From contig JAGYKX010000008.1 in the NCBI GenBank assembly GCA_018401115.1, positions 62,001-126,000 on the forward strand: 64,000 nucleotides of DNA, read 5' to 3'. The translations under genes were made by a program, and so were the position numbers. The notes under the pieces are model-generated. The model searched no databases, was not told where the DNA came from, and saw only the letters and a program-made list of their open reading frames with translations. Below, one piece after another: positions 35,547-43,855 of the stretch. This DNA is from Flavobacteriaceae bacterium (GTDB lineage: Bacteria; Bacteroidota; Bacteroidia; Flavobacteriales; Flavobacteriaceae). Position 1 is the stretch's first letter. Each line of letters starts with the position of its first letter.

Positions 35547-36098
35547 ATGAATAAATATTTTCTCTTTTTTGCTGTTATTGGTTTAACAATTGTAGGTTGT
35601 TCCTCTAAAGAAGATCCTTTCAACATTTCTGAAGGAAAGGTGGGCAAATTCCACAAAGCAGACGCTATAAAAGACTTGTATGCTATTTTTGCCAACGACT
35701 CAATAGTGGGAGATTCTATCGCTATTTCCAATGGTCTTATCGGATCTAGAATTAGTGTTTTTGAAAAAGGAGGAGCGCCATTACTTCATTTAAATCCTAT
35801 TCAGGATTCTATCTCTGTCATAGGAAGTATTAGGGTGCTAGACAAGCGTTATAAAACCGATAAAGGAATTGGTTTGGAAAGCACTTTTAAAGAAGTCTCA
35901 AATGCCTATTCTATAGATAACATCCAAACCACTTTTAGCAGTGTAATTGTTTCTTTTAAGGGATCAGAAGTGTATGTGACTATAGACAGGAAAGAACTTC
36001 CTGAGGATTTAAGATATGGAACCATTGAAACTTTGGACGCTATTCAAATTCCACAAGAAGCCCCTATCAAAAATCTAATGATTAGTTGGCAGCGTTAA
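35547..36098 (+). CDS. Uncharacterised lipoprotein
   Basis: A 183-residue predicted lipoprotein. ATG 35547 gives a standard lipoprotein signal (MNKYFLFFAVIGLTIVGC, Cys18); a start four codons earlier is possible. The mature part begins with SSKEDPFNISEGKVGKF and contains mixed alpha/beta sequence without recognisable catalytic motifs (GGAPLLHLNPIQDS, IDRKELPEDLRYG). The following alpha/beta hydrolase gene starts 1 bp after its stop, and a VOC-family gene follows, so all three are probably one operon. I do not recognise a family. Confidence 0.7.
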   Translation: MNKYFLFFAVIGLTIVGCSSKEDPFNISEGKVGKFHKADAIKDLYAIFANDSIVGDSIAISNGLIGSRISVFEKGGAPLLHLNPIQDSISVIGSIRVLDKRYKTDKGIGLESTFKEVSNAYSIDNIQTTFSSVIVSFKGSEVYVTIDRKELPEDLRYGTIETLDAIQIPQEAPIKNLMISWQR

Positions 36099-36099
36099 T

Positions 36100-36945
36100 A
36101 TGAGTGCTAAAGCCTTAAAAATACTCGCTCTTGCGTACGGCACCTATTTTAATTTTATCGCGGTTTTTTCTAAGAAAAAAGCGGCTATAAAAGCATTTAC
36201 TTTATTTTGCACGCCTCGAAAGGGTAAGCTACAACCCCATCAAAAGGACTACCTCAACCAATTTGACAAACAAATAGTTTCTGTGGTAGACCACCATATT
36301 CAAACCTACCATTGGAAAGAAAGTGATGGGCCCACTGTGTTGCTTTGCCATGGTTGGGAAAGCAATGCTTTTAGGTGGAGAAACCTCATTGAAAAGCTTC
36401 AAGCCAAAGGATTTAATATCATTAGCTTTGACGCTCCTGGACATGGAGCCTCTTCAGGGGCGCATTTACATGTCCCCATTTATGAAGCATGTACCAGTGA
36501 ACTGATAAAAAAATACCAACCCAAATATGTCATAGGTCATTCTATAGGAGGTCTAGCCCTATTGTACAGTCAGTATAAATCTCCTCAAGAATCTGTTGAG
36601 AAAGTGGTAAGCCTAGGTGCGCCATCTGACTTAGAAGATATTATGAACAACTACCAAAAGCTAGTTGGTTTTAACCAAAGAGTTTTAGATGGATTAGACC
36701 GCTATTTCCAGGAACGATTCTCTTATGGAATAGGAGAATTCTCTATGGCCCAACTCATTAAATCTGTCAACAAAAAAGGACTTATTGTTCACGATCTAGA
36801 AGACAGAATAGCCCCTTATCAAGCAGCTGTAGCCATACATGCCAATTGGCAAAACGCCCAACTAATCACTACAGAAGGTTTGGGACATTCCCTTCACCAA
36901 GATCAGGTAAACGATCAGATCATTTCATTTTTAGAAGCCTCTTAA
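36100..36945 (+). CDS. Alpha/beta-fold hydrolase
   Basis: A 281-residue serine hydrolase. The oxyanion region is [10 protein letters not shown], the nucleophile elbow is GHSIGG, the acid lies in [11 protein letters not shown] and the catalytic His in [10 protein letters not shown] hydrophobic N-terminal stretch (residues 5-24) could be a membrane anchor. Substrate unknown. It is the middle gene of the lipoprotein-hydrolase-VOC group, with gaps of 1 and 10 bp. Confidence 0.85.
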   Translation: MSAKALKILALAYGTYFNFIAVFSKKKAAIKAFTLFCTPRKGKLQPHQKDYLNQFDKQIVSVVDHHIQTYHWKESDGPTVLLCHGWESNAFRWRNLIEKLQAKGFNIISFDAPGHGASSGAHLHVPIYEACTSELIKKYQPKYVIGHSIGGLALLYSQYKSPQESVEKVVSLGAPSDLEDIMNNYQKLVGFNQRVLDGLDRYFQERFSYGIGEFSMAQLIKSVNKKGLIVHDLEDRIAPYQAAVAIHANWQNAQLITTEGLGHSLHQDQVNDQIISFLEAS

Positions 36946-36955
36946 ACTTTATATT

Positions 36956-37384
36956 ATGGAACAAAAAGTAACACCATTTCACATTGCCATCCCGGTACAC
37001 AACCTAGAAGAATGTCGCAGTTTTTACAAAGAAATATTAGATTGCGAGGAAGGCAGAAGCAGTGATCATTGGGTAGATTTCAACCTATTTGGACACCAGT
37101 TAGTGATTCATTACAAAGAAAAAAGTCCAGACCACGACTTACACACCAATGCAGTAGATGGCAAAAATGTTCCCGTGCCTCATTATGGCGTGGTACTCCC
37201 TTGGGATACTTTTGAATCCTTTGCAGCCGGATTAAAAGCTAAAGACGTCTCGTTTGTCATTGAACCTTATATACGTTTTAAAGGTATGGTGGGTGAACAA
37301 GCCACGATGTTTTTTCTAGATCCAGCTGGAAATGCGCTGGAATTTAAAGCCTTTAAAGACATGGATCAGTTGTTTGCGAAGTAA
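36956..37384 (+). CDS. VOC-family (glyoxalase-like) protein
   Basis: A 142-residue protein with two beta-alpha-beta-beta-beta units of the vicinal oxygen chelate fold. It begins [27 protein letters not shown] and ends [15 protein letters not shown], with likely metal ligands His and Glu in those blocks. It resembles extradiol dioxygenase/glyoxalase-like single-domain proteins; the reaction is unknown. It is the last gene of its operon and is followed by a bidirectional terminator. Confidence 0.82.
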   Translation: MEQKVTPFHIAIPVHNLEECRSFYKEILDCEEGRSSDHWVDFNLFGHQLVIHYKEKSPDHDLHTNAVDGKNVPVPHYGVVLPWDTFESFAAGLKAKDVSFVIEPYIRFKGMVGEQATMFFLDPAGNALEFKAFKDMDQLFAK

Positions 37385-37391
37385 AAAAAAA

Positions 37392-37408
37392 GCCGCCCAA
37401 TGGGCGGC
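37392..37408. terminator. Bidirectional terminator
   Basis: GCCGCCC and GGGCGGC form a 7-bp stem with a 3-nt loop, flanked by an A-tract on the left and a T-tract on the right. It serves the VOC gene (+) and folD (-), whose stop codon is at 37,415. Confidence 0.85.
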
Positions 37409-37414
37409 CTTTTT

Positions 37415-38299
37415 TTAGTTTTTTGCTCTGTGGCGCTCTCTTGCTAAGAGAGTGTTTTTTAAAAGCATGGCAATAGTCATTGGGCCTACTCCTCCAGGAA
37501 CTGGGGTAATATGAGAAGCCTTTTTAGACACATTCTCAAAATCTACATCTCCTGTAATATAATAGCCTTTTTCTAAACTCTCGTCTGTTACTCTAGTAAT
37601 ACCGACATCGATTACTACAGCACCCTCTTTAACCATTTCTGCTTTTAAGAAATTAGGTACCCCTAAGGCAGAAATCACAATATCTGCCTGAGAAATAATC
37701 TGAGTAATATTTTTAGTGTGGCTATGTGTTAGTGTTACAGTTGAATTTCCTGGCCACCCCTTTCTTCCCATAAGAATACTCATGGGTCTTCCGACAATAT
37801 GACTTCTACCAATCACTACGGTATGCTTCCCTTTGGTGTCTACTTGGTATCTTTCTAATAGCTCTAATATTCCAAAAGGCGTAGCTGGAATAAATGTACT
37901 CATGTCCAAAGCCATCTTCCCAAAGTTCATAGGATGAAAACCATCTACGTCTTTATCTGGATCAATAGCCATTAATACAGACTGGGTATCTATTTGCTCA
38001 GGCAGAGGGAGTTGTACAATAAAACCATCTATCTCAGGGTTTTCATTGAGCTTCTTAATTTCTTTTAAAAGTTCTACTTCAGAGGTAGTAGAGGGCAGTC
38101 TCAGTAGTGTAGATTCAAAACCAACACGCTCACAAGACCTCACCTTACTCCCTACGTATGTTAATGAAGCACCATCGTTTCCTACAATAACTGCAGCTAA
38201 ATGAGGCACTTTTTCTCCTCTGGCTTTCATGTCAGATACGGCAATAGCAATTTCATCCTTAATGTCGTTAGACACTTTTTTTCCATCTAATAATTCCAT
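37415..38299 (-). CDS. folD: Bifunctional methylenetetrahydrofolate dehydrogenase/cyclohydrolase
   Basis: Interconverts 5,10-methylene- and 10-formyl-tetrahydrofolate in one-carbon metabolism. The start chosen is ATG 38299 (MELLDGKK), giving 294 residues. A GTG three codons upstream only adds MGS. Visible are VGNDGASLTYVGSK (catalytic Lys), GFIVQLPLP, DPDKDVDGFHP, VVIGRSHIVGRP and the C-terminal TPVPGGVGPMTIAML. It lies 25 bp after ffh on the same strand, so the two are probably cotranscribed. Confidence 0.95.
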   Translation of the reverse strand: MELLDGKKVSNDIKDEIAIAVSDMKARGEKVPHLAAVIVGNDGASLTYVGSKVRSCERVGFESTLLRLPSTTSEVELLKEIKKLNENPEIDGFIVQLPLPEQIDTQSVLMAIDPDKDVDGFHPMNFGKMALDMSTFIPATPFGILELLERYQVDTKGKHTVVIGRSHIVGRPMSILMGRKGWPGNSTVTLTHSHTKNITQIISQADIVISALGVPNFLKAEMVKEGAVVIDVGITRVTDESLEKGYYITGDVDFENVSKKASHITPVPGGVGPMTIAMLLKNTLLARERHRAKN

Positions 38300-38324
38300 A
38301 GAACCCACTTAATTTTATTATATA

Positions 38325-39662
38325 TTAACGTATGCCACCAAGGCCACCCATCATTTGCATCATTTTTTTGCCACCACCCCCTTGCATCATCTTCATCATC
38401 TTAGACATCTGGTCAAATTGCTTTAACAATTGATTTACGTCTTGTATGGTCCTACCACTCCCTTTCGCTATACGTTTTTTTCTACTAGCGTCTAACTTAG
38501 TGGGCTGGCTTCGCTCCAATGGGGTCATAGAGTGAATGATCGCTTCTATATGTTTAAAAGCGTCGTCGTCTATATCTAGACCCTTAAGTGCTTTTCCAGC
38601 ACCTGGAATCATCCCCATAAGGTCTTTTAAATTACCCATCTTCTTAATCTGTTGGATCTGGGTAAGGAAGTCGTCAAAACCAAAGGTGTTTTTTGCAATC
38701 TTCTTTTGAATCTTTCTGGCCTCTTCTTCGTCAAACTGATCCTGTGCGCGCTCTACAAGAGAGACCACATCTCCCATTCCAAGAATACGATCTGCCATAC
38801 GCTCTGGATAGAACACATCTAAAGCCTCCATTTTCTCTCCAGTACCTATAAATTTAATAGGCTTGGTCACCACAGACTTAATAGAAATTGCTGCACCCCC
38901 TCGAGTGTCTCCATCTAACTTAGTCAAAATAACCCCATCAAAATTTAAGACATCGTGGAAGGCTTTAGCGGTATTCACCGCATCTTGTCCCGTCATGGAA
39001 TCTACCACAAACAGAGTTTCACTTGGGGTGATTGCTTTATGGATATTGGCAATTTCTGCCATCATAGCCTCATCTACCGCTAATCTACCTGCAGTATCTA
39101 TAATCACTAAGTTGTGACCATTGGCTTTAGCATGGGCTATACCCGCTTGTGCTATGGCTACTGGATTAGATTCTTCCTTATTTGAATATACCGAAACACC
39201 TATTTGATCTCCCACAACGTGCAATTGGTCAATGGCTGCTGGCCTATATACATCACAAGCCACTAAAAGAGGGTTTTTAGATTTCTTTGATTTTAAATAC
39301 AAGGCCAACTTACCGGAGAAAGTAGTCTTACCAGATCCCTGAAGACCTGCCATTAAAATAACAGATGGGGTGTCTGAAAGGTTTAAACCTACAGATTCCC
39401 CTCCCATGAGCTGGGTCAGTTCATCTTTAACCAGCTTAACCATAAGCTGACCTGGCTGAAGACTCGTCAGTACTTGCTGACCTAATGCCTTTTCTCTAAC
39501 AGTATTGGTGAATTCTTTAGCAATTTTAAAGTTAACATCTGCATCTAATAAGGCACGCCTTACCTCTTTAAGAGTTTCTGCAACGTTAATCTCTGTAATC
39601 TGACCATGCCCCTTTAAAACATGAAGGGCTTTGTCTAGTTTATCGCTTAAATTATCAAACAT
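38325..39662 (-). CDS. ffh: Signal recognition particle protein
   Basis: GTPase that binds signal sequences of nascent inner-membrane proteins and docks with FtsY. The 445-residue protein has an N domain, a G domain with GLQGSGKTTFSGKLA (G1), the DTAGR motif (G3) and TKLDGD (G4), and a C-terminal methionine-rich M domain ending in MSKMMKMMQGGGGKKMM. Upstream at about 39,690 TAAATTTA is a weak -7-like box. It forms a likely two-gene unit with folD. Confidence 0.95.
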   Translation of the reverse strand: MFDNLSDKLDKALHVLKGHGQITEINVAETLKEVRRALLDADVNFKIAKEFTNTVREKALGQQVLTSLQPGQLMVKLVKDELTQLMGGESVGLNLSDTPSVILMAGLQGSGKTTFSGKLALYLKSKKSKNPLLVACDVYRPAAIDQLHVVGDQIGVSVYSNKEESNPVAIAQAGIAHAKANGHNLVIIDTAGRLAVDEAMMAEIANIHKAITPSETLFVVDSMTGQDAVNTAKAFHDVLNFDGVILTKLDGDTRGGAAISIKSVVTKPIKFIGTGEKMEALDVFYPERMADRILGMGDVVSLVERAQDQFDEEEARKIQKKIAKNTFGFDDFLTQIQQIKKMGNLKDLMGMIPGAGKALKGLDIDDDAFKHIEAIIHSMTPLERSQPTKLDASRKKRIAKGSGRTIQDVNQLLKQFDQMSKMMKMMQGGGGKKMMQMMGGLGGIR

Positions 39663-39716
39663 ATGAGCTGAATATTAAAAGGTAAATTTAATAAAACACC
39701 CGGTAAAAATACAGTT

Positions 39717-40592
39717 CTAATCCACTTTCTTTGAAAAGTACATCAGAAATATATGGGGCATAGTTAAAGCTGTCAGGAAAGCAAAAAACATGGAGAGTTC
39801 CAAAACAAAATATTGCTTTAAAATAAAATAATATGCCACAAGAGATAACACTGCCATAGCCCAATAAAACCAGCTAGACTTCAAAAACATCACAAATCCT
39901 TTATAATCCCTACGACCATATAAAAAATTCATTTGATCAAGTAAAGAGGGCAAAGAATGCCAGAAAATGAAGTATATTGCAAAAGCCCATAATAAAGTGG
40001 TACTGTTAAATACCACAAAAAAGACCAATAAATAAAAGAGCTGACGCAGGGCAAAAGAATACTCAAATTGATTGCGGTATTTTATTACATAAAGTAATGC
40101 TGTAATACCCAAACTAACATACATTGAAATCTGAAGAAATCTATAGGAAACTACTATACTAGTTATATCTGCTATAATCTCAGAAACAATAGGGCTGTGA
40201 GCACTAAAAAGTAGCGTAAAAATAGACATTCCGTAAGCAGTCATAAACAATTTAGCAAATACCCCTTTATTAGATATGAACGACTCCCAATGCTGCTCAC
40301 CAAAATGGTAGGCACTCAGTAAAACAAACAAAGCAAGGGTTACACTTGGAAATTGCATTAATAGAAAAGCAATACAAAAAATAGCCGATACATAAATAAG
40401 TAGTAAAAACCATTTTTTTGAAATGTATGAATGTGTATGTAGAGTTTTTTTTCCAATACCAAGGTCATTGGCACCATGAAGAATTCCCAAACTTAGAATA
40501 CAAAAATAAGCAATATATTCTTCTAGAATTTCATTAAAGAAAATTGAAAGCCAAAGAGTGAAAAACGTAAGGATTATTTTTGTATTTTTCAA
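39717..40592 (-). CDS. blh: Brp/Blh-family beta-carotene 15,15'-dioxygenase
   Basis: Cleaves beta-carotene into two molecules of retinal, the chromophore of proteorhodopsin. The 291-residue inner-membrane protein has about seven hydrophobic segments and the family histidines in GILHGANDLGIGKK, AYHFGEQHWE and FWHSLPSLLDQ. It is divergent from the proteorhodopsin gene across a 140-bp gap, the usual arrangement in marine flavobacteria. A TAATTTTG -7 box lies 20-27 bp upstream. Confidence 0.88.
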   Translation of the reverse strand: MKNTKIILTFFTLWLSIFFNEILEEYIAYFCILSLGILHGANDLGIGKKTLHTHSYISKKWFLLLIYVSAIFCIAFLLMQFPSVTLALFVLLSAYHFGEQHWESFISNKGVFAKLFMTAYGMSIFTLLFSAHSPIVSEIIADITSIVVSYRFLQISMYVSLGITALLYVIKYRNQFEYSFALRQLFYLLVFFVVFNSTTLLWAFAIYFIFWHSLPSLLDQMNFLYGRRDYKGFVMFLKSSWFYWAMAVLSLVAYYFILKQYFVLELSMFFAFLTALTMPHIFLMYFSKKVD

Positions 40593-40611
40593 ACTGATAA
40601 AAATTTAACAT

Positions 40612-40619
40612 CAAAATTA
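40612..40619 (-). promoter_or_regulatory. -7 promoter box of blh
   Basis: TAATTTTG on the minus strand matches TAnnTTTG. The predicted transcript start is about 13 nt before the blh start codon. No clear -33 TTG is seen. Confidence 0.5.
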
Positions 40620-40641
40620 TTAAAATTTTATTTAACAGTTG

Positions 40642-40671
40642 TTGTTTTTATCATATTATTGTCTAACTTTA
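40642..40671 (+). promoter_or_regulatory. -33/-7 promoter of proteorhodopsin
   Basis: TTG at 40642-40644 and TAACTTTA at 40664-40671 (one mismatch to TAnnTTTG) are 19 bases apart. The predicted transcript start is near 40,677, leaving a leader of about 56 nt. Confidence 0.55.
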
Positions 40672-40680
40672 AACCGGTTT
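40671..40680. promoter_or_regulatory. Palindrome AAACCGGTTT at the proteorhodopsin transcript start
   Basis: A perfect 10-bp palindrome directly follows the -7 box and covers the expected transcript start. This is a position where a bound protein would block the promoter. Confidence 0.35.
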
Positions 40681-40732
40681 CATTGAACAGTTTAATTGAA
40701 ATCGGAAAATATTAACCTAAAACCTAATTATT

Positions 40733-41461
40733 ATGCTAAATTTATTTGCATCCCTTCCATTAGCAGCTCAGATGGCTACTGATGATTATGTAGGATTTAC
40801 ATTCTTCGTAGGATGTATGGCCATGATGGCTGCCTCTGCTTTTTTCTTCCTGTCCATGAATGGATTTGACAAAAAATGGAGAACTTCTATTTTGGTCTCT
40901 GGACTGATTACTTTCATTGCCGCAGTTCACTATTGGTACATGAGAGATTACTGGGCAGACTTTGGAGAATCACCCACTTTCTTCAGGTATGTAGATTGGA
41001 TCTTAACCGTTCCATTAATGTGCGTTGAATTCTATTTAATTCTCAAGGCAGCTGGAGCTAAAAAATCACTCATGTGGCGTATGATTTTCTTCTCTGTAAT
41101 CATGTTAGTAACAGGATACATTGGAGAAGCTGTAAACAGAGACATGGCTCAAATTTGGGGTCTGATCTCAGGATTAGCTTACTTTGCCATAGTGTATGAC
41201 ATTTGGTTTGGTGAAGCTAAAAAGTTAGCAGAAGCAGCAGGTGGAGCAGTTTTAAGTGCACACAAAACCTTATGCTGGTTTGTACTTGTAGGATGGGCTA
41301 TCTATCCAATTGGGTACATGGCGGGTACCCCAGGATGGTACGATGGTATTTTTGGTGGATTAGATCTAGACATTGTTTACAACATTGGAGATGCTGTAAA
41401 CAAGATAGGATTTGGATTAGTAATCTACGGATTAGCAGTAGCGAAGTCTGAAGAAAAATAA
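40733..41461 (+). CDS. Proteorhodopsin, green-absorbing proton pump
   Basis: A 242-residue seven-helix light-driven pump. RYVDWILTVPLMCVEFYLIL gives Arg85, the counter-ion Asp88, Thr92 and Glu99. This is the DTE motif of outward proton pumps, equivalent to D97, T101 and E108 of the reference protein. The Schiff-base lysine is K224 in DAVNKIGFGLVIYGLA, and His66 matches the conserved H75. Met96 at the spectral-tuning site (105 in the reference) indicates green absorption in flavobacteria. The N-terminal stretch to about residue 13 may be a cleaved leader. It is divergent from blh, which makes the retinal. Confidence 0.95.
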   Translation: MLNLFASLPLAAQMATDDYVGFTFFVGCMAMMAASAFFFLSMNGFDKKWRTSILVSGLITFIAAVHYWYMRDYWADFGESPTFFRYVDWILTVPLMCVEFYLILKAAGAKKSLMWRMIFFSVIMLVTGYIGEAVNRDMAQIWGLISGLAYFAIVYDIWFGEAKKLAEAAGGAVLSAHKTLCWFVLVGWAIYPIGYMAGTPGWYDGIFGGLDLDIVYNIGDAVNKIGFGLVIYGLAVAKSEEK

Positions 41462-41482
41462 TCACATATTATACAAATAAGT

Positions 41483-41506
41483 AAAGGCGGCCCATGGGCC
41501 GCCTTT
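41483..41506. terminator. Terminator of proteorhodopsin
   Basis: AAAGGCGGCCC and GGGCCGCCTTT form an 11-bp stem with a 2-nt turn, followed by a T-tract. It may also serve the convergent argS gene. Confidence 0.85.
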
Positions 41507-41533
41507 TTTTTGTGCCGTTACTGAAAATTTTTA

Positions 41534-43321
41534 TTACATGCGCTCCGGGACCTCAATTCCCAAAAGACCTAAAGCATCTTGTATCACTTGGGCTACTTTT
41601 CTAGAAAGCACTACCCTAAATACTTTTAATTCCTCGTTAGACTCCCCCAAAATAGACACATTCTGATAAAAACTGTTAAAAGCCTTTACCAAGTCATAGG
41701 TGTAATTAGCGACTAAAGCAGGACTGTAATTTTGAGCGGCCAATTGAATGGTTTCAGGAAATAAAAATAACTGCTTCAATAAGGCTACTTCTTTCTCGTG
41801 TAAAAAAGATTCTTGCCCTTCAAAAGTGGTTACAACAGACGTATCAAAATCTGCTTTCCTCAAAATAGATTGAATTCTAGCGTAGGTATACTGCATAAAT
41901 GGACCCGTATTGCCCTGAAAATCTACCGATTCTTTTGGATCAAACAAAATTCGCTTCTTAGGGTCTACTTTTAAAATATAGTATTTGAGTGCACCCAAAC
42001 CAATAGTGTGGTATAAAGAAGCTTTCTGCTCCTGGGTATATCCAGATAGTTTTCCTAGATCTTCAGAGATGCTTTCTGCCGTAGCCGCCATTTCGGTGAT
42101 CAGATCATCTGCATCTACCACAGTACCCTCTCTACTTTTCATTTTACCGCTGGGTAAATCTACCATTCCATAGCTCAGATGAAACAATTGTTGGGCCCAA
42201 CTAAATCCTAATTTTCTAAGAATGAGGAACAATACTTTAAAATGGTAATCTTGCTCATTACCTACCGTATATACCATACCATTCACATCCGGATAATCTG
42301 CTACCCGCTGAATGGCTGTTCCTATATCTTGAGTCATATATACTGCCGTGCCGTCTGAACGCAAAACAATCTTCTCATCAAGACCTTCTTCAGTAAGGTC
42401 TATCCATACACTCCCATCTTCTTTTTTGAAAAACACGCCTTGTTCTAGGCCTTTGGTCACCACATCTTTTCCGAGTAGGTATGTGTCGCTCTCGAAATAA
42501 TAACTGTCAAAGCTTACGCCCAAACGTTTATACGTCTCCTCAAAACCTTTGTACACCCAAGCATTCATTTTTTTCCACAAAGCGACCACCTCATCATCAC
42601 CAGATTCCCAACGAATCAGCATTTCTTGTGCCGCTTTCAAAAGACTAGCCGCTTTTTCTGCTGAAGCCTGCTCCATACCTGAGGCTACTAATCCAGCTAC
42701 CTCTTCTTTATATGCTTTGTCAAAGGCCACATAGTATTTTCCTACCAGGGCGTCTCCTTTAAGACCTGAAGATTCAGGCGTTTCTCCATGACCAAACTTC
42801 TGCCATGCCAACATACTTTTACAAATATGAATACCTCGGTCATTAATAATTTGAGTCTTGTACACTTTTTTACCCGAAGCTTCAAGAATTTTAGCCACTG
42901 AATAGCCTAATAAGTTGTTCCTGATATGCCCTAAATGAAGGGGTTTATTGGTATTTGGAGAGGAGTATTCCACCATCACAGCCTGAGGGTCTTTCTCTTT
43001 GACGGTACCATAAGAGGTGTCTAACAAAGCATCGGCAAAAGCCGAAAGGAAAAAACGATCTGTTAAACTAATGTTCAAAAATCCTTTAACTACATTAAAA
43101 GACTTTACGACTTCCAGCTCCTCTTGCAAATAATTCCCTATCTGGTTCCCGATCACTTCAGGATTTCCTTTGATTACTTTGAGTAATGAAAAAACAACCA
43201 CTGTAACATCTCCTTCAAAATCTTTTCTTGTAGGTACAAATTCTACAGAAGACAATGGCTTGTCAAAAATTTTTTCAACGCCCTCTAAGACGGTTTTTTC
43301 AATCAGGGATACTACATTCAT
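41534..43321 (-). CDS. argS: Arginyl-tRNA synthetase
   Basis: Class I synthetase that charges tRNA-Arg. The 595-residue protein has the N-terminal Add-1 domain, the HIGH-type motif KPLHLGHIRNN, the segment SGKMKSREGTVV where KMSKS is expected, and a C-terminal anticodon-binding domain with NTGPFMQYTYARIQSILRK and ALGLLGIEVPERM at the end. Length is normal. A TAATTTTG box at 43342-43349 is the likely -7. Confidence 0.95.
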   Translation of the reverse strand: MNVVSLIEKTVLEGVEKIFDKPLSSVEFVPTRKDFEGDVTVVVFSLLKVIKGNPEVIGNQIGNYLQEELEVVKSFNVVKGFLNISLTDRFFLSAFADALLDTSYGTVKEKDPQAVMVEYSSPNTNKPLHLGHIRNNLLGYSVAKILEASGKKVYKTQIINDRGIHICKSMLAWQKFGHGETPESSGLKGDALVGKYYVAFDKAYKEEVAGLVASGMEQASAEKAASLLKAAQEMLIRWESGDDEVVALWKKMNAWVYKGFEETYKRLGVSFDSYYFESDTYLLGKDVVTKGLEQGVFFKKEDGSVWIDLTEEGLDEKIVLRSDGTAVYMTQDIGTAIQRVADYPDVNGMVYTVGNEQDYHFKVLFLILRKLGFSWAQQLFHLSYGMVDLPSGKMKSREGTVVDADDLITEMAATAESISEDLGKLSGYTQEQKASLYHTIGLGALKYYILKVDPKKRILFDPKESVDFQGNTGPFMQYTYARIQSILRKADFDTSVVTTFEGQESFLHEKEVALLKQLFLFPETIQLAAQNYSPALVANYTYDLVKAFNSFYQNVSILGESNEELKVFRVVLSRKVAQVIQDALGLLGIEVPERM

Positions 43322-43341
43322 AATGGATACTTATTAGGGCG

Positions 43342-43349
43342 CAAAATTA
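43342..43349 (-). promoter_or_regulatory. -7 promoter box of argS
   Basis: TAATTTTG followed by C on the minus strand matches TAnnTTTGC, 21 bp upstream of the argS ATG. Confidence 0.5.
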
Positions 43350-43432
43350 AGATTTTATTCTCAATAAATTCGGGCTCTTTTAAATAAGACCGCTTAGTCA
43401 GTGATTAAATATAGTACCTTTAACTTAAAAAA

Positions 43433-43855
43433 ATGCTTTGTAACGATTCGTATAACAATCCAAGCCAGACCAATGCCATTAATGATTTAGTAGGCCAAGC
43501 CTATTCCATTAAGGAACGTTTAAAAATGGGGGGTATTGGCTCTCCTAAAATGGAGATTGTCTCTAGTAGTGCGACTATTCATTCTTTGTTAGTATTAGAC
43601 CATAATACCAACTACAGCTCTATTGAACTCAGACCCAAAGGTATTATACTTAGATTTAGGTCTTTGTTAGAAACTTATGCCCTGGTGATTCCATTTTACA
43701 AACTCACTATTTTCAAGGGAGACACAGGGATATATAGCGTATATATGGATGAGTATTTCGTTAAAGTAAGTGCAGACACCAAGGCCATTCAAAAATACTT
43801 TAAAAGAATTTTAGACGCTAAAATAGCGAATGATCCCAACCAGTCGTATCATTAA
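43433..43855 (+). CDS. Conserved hypothetical protein
   Basis: A 140-residue soluble protein without signal peptide or membrane segment. An N-terminal helix (AINDLVGQAYSIKERLKMGG) is followed by a mixed alpha/beta domain with SSSATIHSLLVLD, YSSIELRPKGIILRFRSLLE, LVIPFYKLTIFKGD and YSVYMDEYFVKVSAD. The pattern suggests a small PH-like or barrel fold. I know similar hypothetical proteins in flavobacteria but no function. Its stop overlaps the stop of the convergent ctlX gene by 4 bp. It is divergent from argS. Confidence 0.7.
   Translation: MLCNDSYNNPSQTNAINDLVGQAYSIKERLKMGGIGSPKMEIVSSSATIHSLLVLDHNTNYSSIELRPKGIILRFRSLLETYALVIPFYKLTIFKGDTGIYSVYMDEYFVKVSADTKAIQKYFKRILDAKIANDPNQSYH

Noticed and set aside
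40733-41461. Sodium-pumping (NDQ/NQ-type) rhodopsin or chloride pump
   Set aside because: The motif residues are Asp88, Thr92 and Glu99 (DTE), which is the proton-pump pattern.
37392-41506. The two GGCGGCC-type hairpins (37392 and 41483) as copies of one repeat element
   Set aside because: They differ in stem and loop and each sits directly after a gene with a T-tract, so they are ordinary terminators.
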